Positions 1-7,347 of a stretch of DNA of 64,000 nucleotides are shown here, piece after piece. A model generated the notes under the pieces. The model did not search any database. It worked only from the letters and a program-made list of their open reading frames with translations, and was not told the DNA's origin. The stretch is from the NCBI RefSeq assembly GCF_000383675.1, contig NZ_KB911829.1, positions 1-64,000 on the forward strand. Reading direction: 5' to 3'. Position 1 is the first letter of the stretch. Every line of letters starts with the position of its first letter. Origin of the DNA: Terracoccus sp. 273MFTsu3.1 (GTDB lineage Bacteria > Actinomycetota > Actinomycetes > Actinomycetales > Dermatophilaceae). The position numbers were made by a program, and so were the translations under genes.

Positions 1-200
1 AGATCCTGCAGTTCTGGATCGGCAACGAACTGCTCCGCACCGTGCGACGCGAGAGCACCGGATCCGTCCGCAACAAGCGACCCCTGGGAGGTGCCCTGAC
101 CAAGACCAGAGCAGAATGAACACCAACAACGAGTGTCAAGGATCAACCGACACACAACCGTCAACCATCAACCGAACCCGTACAGGGGCACCACACGTTT
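1..200 (+). mobile_element. Right end of an insertion sequence (partial, IS481-like?)
   Basis: This stretch holds the end of a transposase-like frame (stop at 117-119) and about 80 AT-richer bases after it. Those contain a 9-bp direct repeat, ATCAACCGA, at 142-150 and 167-175, plus related TCAACC/CAACCG copies. Repeated short motifs just past a transposase stop are what the terminal transposase-binding region of an IS481-type element looks like. The IS family is from memory. The other end lies outside the window. Confidence 0.45.
3..119 (+). CDS. Transposase/integrase C-terminal fragment (5' end off the window)
   Basis: The frame is open from the window edge and encodes 38 residues ending LTKTRAE. 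It includes the segment GNELLRTVRRESTGSVRNKR, a basic tail of the kind that follows the DDE core in IS481-type transposases. Only the tail is visible, so no catalytic residue can be checked. The direct repeats just downstream support an IS origin. It could also be the end of an unrelated DNA-binding protein. Confidence 0.45.
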   Translation: MLQFWIGNELLRTVRRESTGSVRNKRPLGGALTKTRAE

Positions 201-230
201 ACGCAGGTCAGGGGCGGTGGCACTCATCCG

Positions 231-902
231 TCACTCCCCCTCGATCAGGCTGACCGGCTCGTTGTGGCACATCTGTGGCACATGGATGTCCAGCGAGAGG
301 GCCACCGCGTCGAGGTCGTCGGGGAACAGGCCGGCGTAGATGTCGAGCGTCATCGCGGCTGACGCGTGCCCGAGCATCTGCTGGATCGCCTTGACGTTCG
401 CGCCACCTCGGACCGCGAGCGAGGCAGCCGTGTGGCGCAGGTCGTGCGGCGTCACGCCATCGAGGCCGGCCGCCCCGGACGAGGTGCCGGACTGACCGGC
501 CTGGCTCGACTGGCCGGGTGCGATCATCGACTCAGCCCGGAAGGACCACGAGATCCGGCCCCGGCCCATTGAGGTCTCCTCGATCCACGGCAGCGCCGTC
601 AGCCCGATGAACTCGACCGGCGTCCACGGGAACGGCGTCTTGTTCTCCGGGGGCACCGGCTGGACCTTTGCGAAGAACTTCACCGACACTGCGGTCTCCC
701 GCTTGCTGGCCTCTTCGTCGGCGTCCAGCACGGTCACCGACCACACGAGCAGGCCCGTCTCCGGGTCGGCCTGCTGCGGCCGCGACCCATCGGCCCGCTT
801 CTCGGCGTTGAAGTCGAGGACCGGCTCGACCGAGCCCTTGAGGAACGCACCGTTCGGGAACACGTCCCCGAATCCGACCTTGAACCGCTTCTGCATTGCC
901 AT
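231..902 (-). CDS. Chimeric protein: Pra-like AICE activator fused to integrase C-terminus
   Basis: The 223-residue frame joins two proteins that are separate genes in pSAM2-like integrative elements. Residues 1 to about 130 match the replication/integration/excision activator family (Pra): an N-terminal RFKVGFGDVFPNG block, VKFFAKVQPVPP near 74-85, and PVEFIGLTALPWI near 95-107. Residues 148 to about 205 are the catalytic C-terminus of a tyrosine integrase, with HDLR (H153, R156), LGH (H179) and nucleophile Y189 in DIYAG. The join falls in a Gly/Ser/Ala/Gln-rich stretch near residues 130-147, where Pra proteins normally end. The first integrase arginine and the core-binding domain are missing, so it cannot be an active recombinase. 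ATG at 902 follows AGGAG at good spacing. The simplest origin is a deletion removing the genes between pra and int. Seen: the fusion. Inferred: the deletion. Confidence 0.8.
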   Translation of the reverse strand: MAMQKRFKVGFGDVFPNGAFLKGSVEPVLDFNAEKRADGSRPQQADPETGLLVWSVTVLDADEEASKRETAVSVKFFAKVQPVPPENKTPFPWTPVEFIGLTALPWIEETSMGRGRISWSFRAESMIAPGQSSQAGQSGTSSGAAGLDGVTPHDLRHTAASLAVRGGANVKAIQQMLGHASAAMTLDIYAGLFPDDLDAVALSLDIHVPQMCHNEPVSLIEGE

Positions 903-921
903 GACGTCTCCTTATTCGGTC

Positions 922-967
922 GTCTAGAGCAGTTGCTCCGTGACAACGGTAGAGCACTCATCTAGAC
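922..967. promoter_or_regulatory. Inverted repeat upstream of the chimeric gene (possible repressor site)
   Basis: GTCTAG at 922-927 is mirrored by CTAGAC at 962-967. Inside lie GAGCA-GT-TGCTC and two copies of the GCTCTA hexamer on the minus strand. A minus-strand TTGTCA could be a -35 element for the gene starting at 902. The GntR regulator gene next door (986-1762) is the obvious candidate to bind here, by analogy with autoregulated KorSA-type repressors that also control pra. Binding is inferred. Confidence 0.35.
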
Positions 968-985
968 AAGCAGCAAGGGATGGCG

Positions 986-1762
986 TCAGTTAGCCGGGAA
1001 CCGGTACTCGAGGACATAGCTCGGGGCCGCCTTCACCGTGTCGGTCAATTCGACCGGCAATCCATTGATGTCAAAAGCGATTCGCCGCACAGTCAGGACT
1101 GGCGTACCTGCCGGCAGACGCAGCCGCCGACGCTCCTCGGGGGACGGCATCCGAGCAGCCACTTCCTCGGAAAACTCAGCCAAGGCGTGGCCGGCCTCCT
1201 CGATGCGAGCATAGATACCGCCCGGCCCGGTGTCTGCCGCCTCGATCGCGGTTCCCTTCGCGATCGACAGCGGCACATAGGAAGTCGCCAGCTCGACCGG
1301 CTGACCATCCATCAGACAGCGACGTCGACGTGCGACCACTCTCGACCGAGCCGGGAGGGCCAGGGCCTCGCGCACATCGCCAGACGCCGCCTCAGTACCG
1401 ACCTCGATCTCATCGACGGACGGTACGCCAACACCCTCGGCCTCAGCGATGAACGCGGCCTGCCCGGCCTCTCGATGCCGCCGAGCGAATCGGTCGGAGG
1501 CAACGCGCCGCACCACCGGACGCTCGCGGACGAACACACCGCGCCCATGCTCGGCAACCAGCAGCCCCTCGGCACTCAACTCCCCCAGGGCCTGGCGCAC
1601 CGTCATGCGTGCAACGCCGAAGTGCTCCCTCAGCTGCGTCTCGGAGGGCACCTTGTCACCGGGGGCAATGCGGCCCGACCCGATGGCGTCGCGCAGCGCG
1701 GTCGCGATCTGCTTAAAGGCAGGAGTGTCCGAGGTCTTGTCGACCTGGCCCAGTTCGAGCAT
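986..1762 (-). CDS. GntR/HutC-family repressor (KorSA-like)
   Basis: This 258-residue protein has an N-terminal winged helix-turn-helix of the GntR type (residues ~12-78; PGDKVPSETQLREHFGVARM, then TVRQALGELSAEGL). A UTRA ligand-binding domain fills the rest (~95-250), ending in the typical FDINGLPVELTDTV strand pair. The length matches HutC-subfamily members. In pSAM2-type actinomycete integrative elements, a GntR repressor of this size (KorSA) silences transfer and the replication activator gene pra. Here it lies between a pra remnant and a Nudix gene, so it is probably that element's repressor. It is divergent from the Nudix gene with 42 bases between the two ATGs, and a perfect palindrome there is a likely operator. 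The transfer genes are gone, so it may now control only the remnant, or the adjoining defence genes. Confidence 0.82.
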   Translation of the reverse strand: MLELGQVDKTSDTPAFKQIATALRDAIGSGRIAPGDKVPSETQLREHFGVARMTVRQALGELSAEGLLVAEHGRGVFVRERPVVRRVASDRFARRHREAGQAAFIAEAEGVGVPSVDEIEVGTEAASGDVREALALPARSRVVARRRRCLMDGQPVELATSYVPLSIAKGTAIEAADTGPGGIYARIEEAGHALAEFSEEVAARMPSPEERRRLRLPAGTPVLTVRRIAFDINGLPVELTDTVKAAPSYVLEYRFPAN

Positions 1763-1782
1763 GGCTCACTCCTCCAGACGTC

Positions 1783-1795
1783 TGTAGTACCTACA
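1783..1795. promoter_or_regulatory. Palindromic operator candidate in the GntR/Nudix divergent promoter
   Basis: TGTAG-TAC-CTACA is a perfect 5-bp inverted repeat with a 3-bp centre, located between the divergent starts at 1762 and 1805. GntR/HutC regulators bind short palindromes built on GT-N-TA-N-AC, which this resembles loosely. The position would allow one protein to repress both genes. Confidence 0.5.
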
Positions 1796-1804
1796 CTTTG
1801 GCAG

Positions 1805-2248
1805 ATGGGCACACACGACGTCACCGAGACACCACGTCACTCGGTCAGCGTTGCCGCCGCGATCTTCGACGAGAGCGGCGAGAACGTCCTTCTCATCAAG
1901 CGACGCGACAACGGCCGCTGGGAACCCCCCGGCGGAGTCCTAGAACTGGACGAGACGATCGAGGACGGCCTCCGCCGGGAGGTCCGCGAGGAAACTGGAG
2001 CCGACGTTGAAATCGGCACCCTGTCTGGGGTGTACAAGAACATGCGACACGGAATCGTCGCACTTGTTTTCAGAGCGCGACTACTTTCTGAGCCGGAAGG
2101 CTCATCCGACGAGGCCATGGAAGTGGCTTGGATTCGGGTATCTGAAGTGCAGAACATCATGGTTCCGGCGTTCGGCGTCCGCATCACAGACGCCGCAGCT
2201 CGGGGTGCGTCGATTAGATCCCACGATGGCCAGACGGAAGTGAAGTGA
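1805..2248 (+). CDS. Nudix hydrolase (Pif-like)
   Basis: This 147-residue protein has a canonical Nudix box at residues 44-66: G44, E50, then R58-E59-V60-R61-E62-E63-T64-G65, matching GX5EX7REUXEEXGU exactly. Such enzymes hydrolyse nucleoside diphosphates linked to another group; the substrate cannot be told from sequence. In pSAM2 a Nudix protein, Pif, blocks redundant conjugal transfer between cells carrying the same element, and its pairing with a GntR repressor is typical of these elements. ATG 1805 starts right at the beginning of the domain; the frame stays open upstream, but that part overlaps the GntR gene and shows no protein-like character. The next gene begins 8 bases after the stop, so the SLATT gene may be co-transcribed from this promoter. 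Confidence 0.85.
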   Translation: MGTHDVTETPRHSVSVAAAIFDESGENVLLIKRRDNGRWEPPGGVLELDETIEDGLRREVREETGADVEIGTLSGVYKNMRHGIVALVFRARLLSEPEGSSDEAMEVAWIRVSEVQNIMVPAFGVRITDAAARGASIRSHDGQTEVK

Positions 2249-2256
2249 AATAGCCG

Positions 2257-3177
2257 ATGTCCCACCATCCTGGCTCAGCCAGCGAGCCCAACGCCGGACA
2301 GCATCTCCAACTCCTGGACGGAGACCTGCCAGACCTCCACGACGGTGCCGATCGGGCCTCAACTGATGGACAGAACCAGTTCATCGGTACAACACGCGCC
2401 AAGTTGACCGCGGCGATCCTCGCGGCGGCGCTATCCGCGGCCATCAGGCCAGGTCCTCTCGAGAAAACTCTTGCGTTCGCGGTGGGCATCGCGTTTCTCA
2501 TAGTGTTCGTACTTGAAGCTTGGATCTGGGCCACCAATCCGGTCAGGGCATGGTACGACGGCCGCGCGTTGGCCGAATCGGCAAAAACCATGGCTTGGCG
2601 ATACGCGGTGGGCGCCGAGCCCTACCCAATTCAAGACGAGACATCGACCACAAGATTGGTCACTGACTTAGGCGCCCTTTTATCGGACGCACCGGAGACA
2701 GAACTTCATCCGTCTTCGAAGGATCCAATTTCAGACGGCATGCGTGCAGTTCGCGCGTCTCCCCTGGACCAACGTCGGACAATCTTCCTGCGCGACCGCA
2801 TCAATCAACAACGATCTTGGTACTCAAACAAAGCATCCATTAGTCGCTCGCGAGCGAGACAATGGCGCTTCGGCCTCCTCGTCACTGAAGCCATCGGGAT
2901 AGCTATCGCCTTCGCACGTGCCTTTGGTGCGACAGACATCGACCTTGCCGGGATCGCGGCGGCCCTTGTAGGCGCCGGCGCGGCGTGGCTGGGCATTCGC
3001 CAGCACGAAACCGTTAGCAGAGCCTACGCATTCGCAAGCCACGAGCTCGCAATCGCCGGGGAGCGCCTTAAGGCCATTGACGAGGAAGAAACATGGGCAA
3101 AGGCGGTGGCAGACGCCGAGGAGGCGATCAGCCGAGAACACACCATGTGGCGCGCCTCGAGGTCGTCAACGGCCTGA
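2257..3177 (+). CDS. Tandem SLATT/DUF4231-type membrane effector candidate
   Basis: The protein has 306 residues. After a polar 40-residue N-terminus come two hydrophobic helices (about 48-62 and 70-91), then WYDGRALAESAKTMAWRYAVG (100-119), a diagnostic block of DUF4231/SLATT proteins. A second module starts near 185 (RSWYSNKASISRSRARQW) with two more helices (about 205-250). SLATT domains are two-helix membrane proteins found with SMODS nucleotidyltransferases, SLOG proteins, TIRs and other nucleotide-signal enzymes. They are proposed to form pores when a second messenger binds. The stop lies 3 bases from the convergent stop of a TIR-like gene, so they form a tail-to-tail pair. The two may act as signal maker and membrane effector; that is inference. 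DNA here is clearly less GC-rich than the host. No strong Shine-Dalgarno precedes ATG 2257, fitting coupling to the Nudix gene. Confidence 0.75.
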   Translation: MSHHPGSASEPNAGQHLQLLDGDLPDLHDGADRASTDGQNQFIGTTRAKLTAAILAAALSAAIRPGPLEKTLAFAVGIAFLIVFVLEAWIWATNPVRAWYDGRALAESAKTMAWRYAVGAEPYPIQDETSTTRLVTDLGALLSDAPETELHPSSKDPISDGMRAVRASPLDQRRTIFLRDRINQQRSWYSNKASISRSRARQWRFGLLVTEAIGIAIAFARAFGATDIDLAGIAAALVGAGAAWLGIRQHETVSRAYAFASHELAIAGERLKAIDEEETWAKAVADAEEAISREHTMWRASRSSTA

Positions 3178-3180
3178 GTC

Positions 3181-3642
3181 TCATCGCCGGCAGGTCGCGA
3201 TCGAGTTCGTAGGCATGTTGGCCCCGCGCGCCGTCCCTCGAATCGCTCGCTCAATCGCAGGCGCAAACTCTTGCACGTCACTGGGCTTGGCCCAATCCAA
3301 GATCTCTGCGCCGGACTCTGTCAGGCCCTCAGGCACGGCAGCACCATCTTCGATGCGAATTCCGACCAGCGCATTACCCTTTTCGCGGCTCCACTCAATC
3401 TCATTTGCTACCCAGTCACTCTTCGCCGTGTCCTTTCCGATAAGAATGATGGTGGCAGAGGTGCCCTTGAGTTGCTCCTTGATTTTCCGCGTAATGTACG
3501 CGGGATCGCTACTGTTCACAGGGTCCAAGAGATGGCGCATTGAGACATCGAGCTTGACATTCTTGTTATAGGTTGCGAGATTCAGACCTTTGGCCTTCAT
3601 CTGGTCACGATGCTGATAGCTAAGAAAAACTCGGCGCGCCAT
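3181..3642 (-). CDS. ThsB-like TIR domain protein (DUF1863/MTH538 type)
   Basis: The protein has 153 residues, essentially a single domain. The N-terminus RRVFLSYQHRDQ is the first TIR strand. ATIILIGKDTAKSDWVANEI (about 63-82) carries the conserved strand and the W-x3-EIEWS helix with E81/E83, the usual site of the catalytic glutamate. ALVGIRIEDG follows. This is the ThsB family: stand-alone TIRs that make cyclic-ADP-ribose-like messengers after phage sensing in Thoeris. No ThsA (SIR2-SLOG) gene is present; instead a SLATT membrane protein faces it. The start lies 6 bases after the stop of the zinc-ribbon gene upstream, so it belongs to the minus-strand operon. Role in immunity is inferred from family and context. 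Confidence 0.78.
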   Translation of the reverse strand: MARRVFLSYQHRDQMKAKGLNLATYNKNVKLDVSMRHLLDPVNSSDPAYITRKIKEQLKGTSATIILIGKDTAKSDWVANEIEWSREKGNALVGIRIEDGAAVPEGLTESGAEILDWAKPSDVQEFAPAIERAIRGTARGANMPTNSIATCRR

Positions 3643-3648
3643 TCCCGC

Positions 3649-4431
3649 TCACGCTCCTTCCGGCCGAAGGGTCGCGAGCTTCCCACACACAGGACACCGC
3701 TTAAGGAGAGCACGATTGCTAATGACGTGATCGCACTCGGAGCATCGCCATTCCCCCGTCGGGCTACTGTTCGGGGCATCCACCGGATCGCCTGGCTGTC
3801 TCAAGTAGTCACCAGCGTCGCTCCACGTAAACCCCTGCTCTCGCCCCCAAGACGGGTACGCATATCCCGACCGGCTCTTCGAGAACTGCTCGATGCGTTG
3901 CAGTTCAGCCAAGTAGTCGGACGTCCTATCGGGCACAGCGTCAAATGTGGCCATGATGCTATCAACAATGGCCGCTCCGATTGGCTTCTGAGTACGAAAC
4001 GGCACCTGCATTACCTCAGAAACGCCTTCAGCAAACTCTGACGGAGGAACCGGGTCGATGAACTTCAGGCGATCGGCTGCTAGAGCGAAATCCCCCTTCT
4101 CCTGACCGCGACTGCCTTCCGCAAACCAGCCGACGTGGTAATAGCCGGCCACCAGCCGGCCAGCACCAGGCCTACTTGTCATAAAGACAATGGTCGCAGC
4201 GCCCGTTGACACAATGATGCGCCGCATGCTGGGTTCGCACGTTGAGAAGAGCCCATACGTTCCGGTTTCGATGTTCGGATCACTCTTGTTGTCACTCGGC
4301 CTCGTAACTTCGCGAATCGGCCACCGTGCCAGGGGCTCATTAAGGTAAACTGAAAGATAGCCAGACCCATGGTCCTTCAGAGGTTGCCACGGAGCCCCCG
4401 GAGGGGCGCTGCTCGAAAGACTTGAACTCAT
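3649..4431 (-). CDS. Unknown protein with C-terminal zinc ribbon (operon member)
   Basis: I do not recognise the body of this 260-residue protein. Residues 30-130 look like a mixed alpha/beta domain (GTYGLFSTCEPSMRRIIVST, then RLVAGYYHVGWF). Its style recalls small PUA/EVE/Nmad-like folds that occur with nucleotide- or base-modification genes, but this is a weak impression. Near residues 228-249 two cysteine pairs, CSEC and CPVC, form a zinc ribbon. The ATG overlaps the stop of the MazG gene in a TAATG junction, so translation is coupled, and the TIR gene follows after 6 bases. Tight coupling to MazG and TIR suggests a shared function. A nucleic-acid- or nucleotide-binding sensor is the most reasonable guess. 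Confidence 0.6.
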   Translation of the reverse strand: MSSSLSSSAPPGAPWQPLKDHGSGYLSVYLNEPLARWPIREVTRPSDNKSDPNIETGTYGLFSTCEPSMRRIIVSTGAATIVFMTSRPGAGRLVAGYYHVGWFAEGSRGQEKGDFALAADRLKFIDPVPPSEFAEGVSEVMQVPFRTQKPIGAAIVDSIMATFDAVPDRTSDYLAELQRIEQFSKSRSGYAYPSWGREQGFTWSDAGDYLRQPGDPVDAPNSSPTGEWRCSECDHVISNRALLKRCPVCGKLATLRPEGA

Positions 4432-5768
4432 TACATCGCTCCTCTGATTTCAACGTCACCCAGGAACCGCGGCGGGACCTTCATATACACCAAGCTGCGT
4501 CGATCTAGGTCTGCCACCACGAAGCCACCCTTGCCTGCCTCCAGCTCACCCATGACACTGAATCCTTGGCTGATCGCTTCACGCCAGAGCCAAGGTGGCA
4601 TCTTGGATACTTCCAGATCCTCCAAAACGGTCGTCATGATCTCGACGAGGTCATCGGGAACAAGCCGCGGATTTGCAAAGCCCTGACTGTCTGGCGCGCG
4701 CTTTGCCAACAATGCCGAAAGGCCCTCTTCGGCGAAGACTGCGCGCGCACCGTCCTCATTTTCATCTACGAGCGGGTCGCTCTTGCGCTTCAAACCCAAC
4801 AGCTGCCTCAGATTTGGGGACCATCCCATCACCGCGACAAACCCAAGGTGAACCGCATCGTGGTACCGATAGGCATCGTTCGCAGACGAATTGTCCGTAA
4901 CCTTGTCACCCAACTGTGCCCGGACGGCAAAACCCTGAGACTTGCCACCGGAGCGCGGGATCGGCCCATCAGGAAACGCGTTTGGATCCGCGGCAATTAG
5001 GGTCAGGGTGACTTCTGGACGTCCTTCCCTCAAGCCCTCTTGGAAGCGCAAGAGCATTCTGCGAGGGAAACGCTCAGCACTAGGATAACCGGCATCCAGA
5101 ACTGGGAGGTCCGCCCGATCAACAGCTTGCCCCAACGCCTGGCGTGATCTCCGAGCACGCTCAAGGTCATCGGCTGCAATCTCAAGGAGATCAAGCGAAG
5201 CATGGGACGCACAGGCGGCCATGTACCACAGTAGGTCGCCTAGCTCAGTCTGGATGAAGCCTCCCCAGTTACCTCCGGGCTCGTCCCCGCGAAACCGCTT
5301 TTTCAGCGCGACCATCAGGCTTCCGGACTCACCGGCAAGACCCAGCATAGGAACGCTCAGTGCTAGCGGGTCGTAGCCATCGGCGGATTCTTGATCCGTG
5401 TGCCTCGCCAATGCCTGGTATCCGCCAATGTCAGCGCCCTCACTGGCGTCAAAAGTCGGCAGACCGGCAAAGCCTAACTGCACAGCCCGATGGTGAACCT
5501 TTTCTAAGTTCGCGAGGGCTATCGAACTGAGCGATAAAGTGTGATGTGACGCCAGCAGAGAAGCCCACCTCAGCAACTCGCCCAAGTGTCGGGCCACCAG
5601 CGTCCGGCTAGCGCCCGCGACCAGCGCGTCACGTAAGTACCTCTGTTGACTGCCTAGAAGGTCTCCGACATGGGCACCCACGCCGAGGAGCGGAATTAGT
5701 TCATGCGCATAGTCAGCGGGATCCGCCAGACCGCGCACTACAGCTTGGTATTCATCGAAGTTCAACAC
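4431..5768 (-). CDS. MazG-like nucleotide pyrophosphohydrolase with MazG_C domain
   Basis: The protein has 445 residues. The MazG-like four-helix region lies at about 135-205: GLAGESGS (E147), then ELGDLLWYM (E175, D178), the metal-binding ExxD helix. S150 stands where MazG proteins often have a second glutamate. Residues 60-96 (HLGELLRWASLL to NLEKVHHR) repeat the second half of this pattern without the acidic residues, so a degenerate first copy seems to precede the active one. Residues ~225-440 (RYHDAVHLGFVAVMGW, LKRKSDPL, DENEDGARA) match the MazG C-terminal partner domain. MazG enzymes hydrolyse NTPs or dNTPs to NMP and PPi. This longer type is known near base-modification genes and in phage-defence settings. 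It sits between a hypermodification-family gene (47 bases upstream) and a translationally coupled zinc-ribbon gene. Substrate unknown. Confidence 0.75.
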   Translation of the reverse strand: MLNFDEYQAVVRGLADPADYAHELIPLLGVGAHVGDLLGSQQRYLRDALVAGASRTLVARHLGELLRWASLLASHHTLSLSSIALANLEKVHHRAVQLGFAGLPTFDASEGADIGGYQALARHTDQESADGYDPLALSVPMLGLAGESGSLMVALKKRFRGDEPGGNWGGFIQTELGDLLWYMAACASHASLDLLEIAADDLERARRSRQALGQAVDRADLPVLDAGYPSAERFPRRMLLRFQEGLREGRPEVTLTLIAADPNAFPDGPIPRSGGKSQGFAVRAQLGDKVTDNSSANDAYRYHDAVHLGFVAVMGWSPNLRQLLGLKRKSDPLVDENEDGARAVFAEEGLSALLAKRAPDSQGFANPRLVPDDLVEIMTTVLEDLEVSKMPPWLWREAISQGFSVMGELEAGKGGFVVADLDRRSLVYMKVPPRFLGDVEIRGAM

Positions 5769-5815
5769 TCACCCCTGTGATTCCCCTAGGTTCACGATGT
5801 TAAAGCTCAGACCGA

Positions 5816-6877
5816 CTATCTCGGATTGATCCCCCACTTCGGGGGAAACCAAGGCGTCTCTAGCGCGCCCTTGGGGCGGAAGACTTGCTTAATTCTCTTA
5901 CGTCGCGTGAGCCCTAAGATCTCTGGATGCGCAACGCGCGCATACTTGTCGGTTTCACAGAACAAGTTTTGGCAATCAATGAGAGTCAACTTCCGCTTCC
6001 CCATTAGCCCACCAAACTGCAAGCCGAGTCGCTCAAAGTGCTCATCCTGCGAGTCCGCCATGTATCGGATTATCGATGCCTCACGTCCTGCGGACGCCGC
6101 CCCGAAACACTTGCGGATTCCATCTCGCGCCCCGGGGCCAGGAACGACGAACTCCATCTCGTCGAAGTTGAGCGCGTTCGAATAGTTGATGTCGATAACG
6201 AATTGATAGGCTAAGAAGTCGCCAATGCCAGGATAGGCGCGTATTGCAAGGAAGGCTTCCTCCATAGAACCGCTGGAGTGGATGCGCTCCGGGAGGCCCT
6301 CTTCCAACATCTTCCTTAATAGGAGAAGATGGTTCGTCGCCTTTCGCGGTGCCCCCATCCCTGGCTGGGGGATCACATATGCTGCGGAGTAAATCGGGCC
6401 AGAACGCGAGAGCGCGAGGAGGAAATCCGACATTTCGTCAACATCAAAACGCGAGATCTGTAGCGGCCCAAACTCTTTCGACAAGGCTAGCCATGTTTCT
6501 ATTTTGTTAAAGAACTTGAACAACAACGTGCGAAAGATGACTTCTTCAGGTTTCTGCGATCCCTCATAAGCGACGTTCTTTATCACAAACTGGCTCACGC
6601 GGTCAGAGGCCCTGTAGCAGTTGGTGAAACGGTGTCGAGCAAGAATCGGATCAGTGCTCCATGGCCCCACCGCACCCCTTGTACGCGCCTCGTACAGCGC
6701 TTGCCGTCGGGCTGCAAACCTCCAGTACGTGTCGAAAACTTCTGTCGTTTGCAACGATCGCTGGCCGACTTTGATCTGCCGTGAGCGCCACCTCAACTCA
6801 TTTGGGGGGCGATGGACCTGCCAGAGGACTTCCTGCTCATACGCATAGCTGGCATCCTCAGCGTGAACGACCCTCAT
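5816..6877 (-). CDS. DNA base-hypermodification family protein (hmdU kinase helical / AGPT type)
   Basis: The protein has 353 residues and is helical throughout. Conserved blocks are DTYWRFAARRQALYEAR (49-65), PWSTDPILARHRFTNCYRAS (72-91), FKFFNKIETW (120-129), a helix-hairpin-helix-like AYPGIGDFLAYQF (214-226), NYSNALNF then EMEFVVPGPGARDG (231-253), and LIDCQNLFCETDKYARVAHP (299-318). This pattern is the family labelled 5-hmdU DNA kinase helical domain or alpha-glutamyl/putrescinyl-thymine pyrophosphorylase, described from phages that hypermodify thymine and also found in bacterial islands. It is related in fold to HhH DNA glycosylases. In a bacterium without an obvious thymine-hydroxylating partner it may instead recognise or cut modified bases. 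It is 76 bases downstream of the deoxyribosyltransferase-like gene and 47 upstream of MazG, same strand. Family call fairly sure; activity unknown. Confidence 0.7.
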   Translation of the reverse strand: MRVVHAEDASYAYEQEVLWQVHRPPNELRWRSRQIKVGQRSLQTTEVFDTYWRFAARRQALYEARTRGAVGPWSTDPILARHRFTNCYRASDRVSQFVIKNVAYEGSQKPEEVIFRTLLFKFFNKIETWLALSKEFGPLQISRFDVDEMSDFLLALSRSGPIYSAAYVIPQPGMGAPRKATNHLLLLRKMLEEGLPERIHSSGSMEEAFLAIRAYPGIGDFLAYQFVIDINYSNALNFDEMEFVVPGPGARDGIRKCFGAASAGREASIIRYMADSQDEHFERLGLQFGGLMGKRKLTLIDCQNLFCETDKYARVAHPEILGLTRRKRIKQVFRPKGALETPWFPPKWGINPR

Positions 6878-6953
6878 GAGATTCGGCTTAGACGCGAGCC
6901 GAGGTTAGCCACGAAGGTTGGGCAGGCTGGCAACGGTCCGCTTGTGCTGCGAC

Positions 6954-7343
6954 TCATACTGCTCCCCCCTCACGGCCTGCAACGATAGACAGCATCAGGT
7001 GCGCATAGTCGTCTAGATCCACATAAAATTGAGTTTGACTTCGGCCAAAGACCTGATGCAATGCCGTACCCCGTTTGGCGACGAGCACACATGGCTTCTC
7101 GAGCGCTTGGGCTAGCCCTAATTCGAAATAGCAACTTGGGCGTTCAAGCGAAAGGTCAGCGACAACCAACTCAGCCCGTTTAAGGTCGCCCAGGACATCG
7201 GAAGGCTGTATCGCATGCAGGTCTGTTCTCTCAAAGGGAAGGTGCAACTGCACGCGATTCGTACTCTCCAGGCTCTGCAAAACTTCACGTTTCGCAGCAT
7301 ATTCCGGATCGGACCCTACAGGCATAATCATGTAGATATACAT
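6954..7343 (-). CDS. Nucleoside 2-deoxyribosyltransferase-fold protein
   Basis: I start the 129-residue protein at ATG 7343 (MYIYMIMPVGSD). The frame continues upstream, but that part overlaps the preceding gene and looks like noise. The opening strand MIMPVG, then ELVVADLSLERPSCYFELGL (58-77, with D63 and E74) and KPCVLVAKRG, is the classic deoxyribosyltransferase/TIR-like Rossmann pattern, where the YFELG glutamate is usually catalytic. Families with this fold cleave nucleosides or make and sense nucleotide signals, and occur as small proteins in anti-phage islands. The start lies 4 bases after the stop of the RipA-like membrane gene, so the two are almost certainly co-expressed. The pair mirrors the TIR/SLATT pair at the other end of the cluster: a nucleotide enzyme next to a membrane protein. 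Confidence 0.68.
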   Translation of the reverse strand: MYIYMIMPVGSDPEYAAKREVLQSLESTNRVQLHLPFERTDLHAIQPSDVLGDLKRAELVVADLSLERPSCYFELGLAQALEKPCVLVAKRGTALHQVFGRSQTQFYVDLDDYAHLMLSIVAGREGGAV

Positions 7344-7347
7344 AGAT

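Noticed and set aside
231-2248. An intact, mobile AICE
   Set aside because: No replication initiator, FtsK-like transfer protein, excisionase or full integrase is present; the integrase is truncated by fusion.
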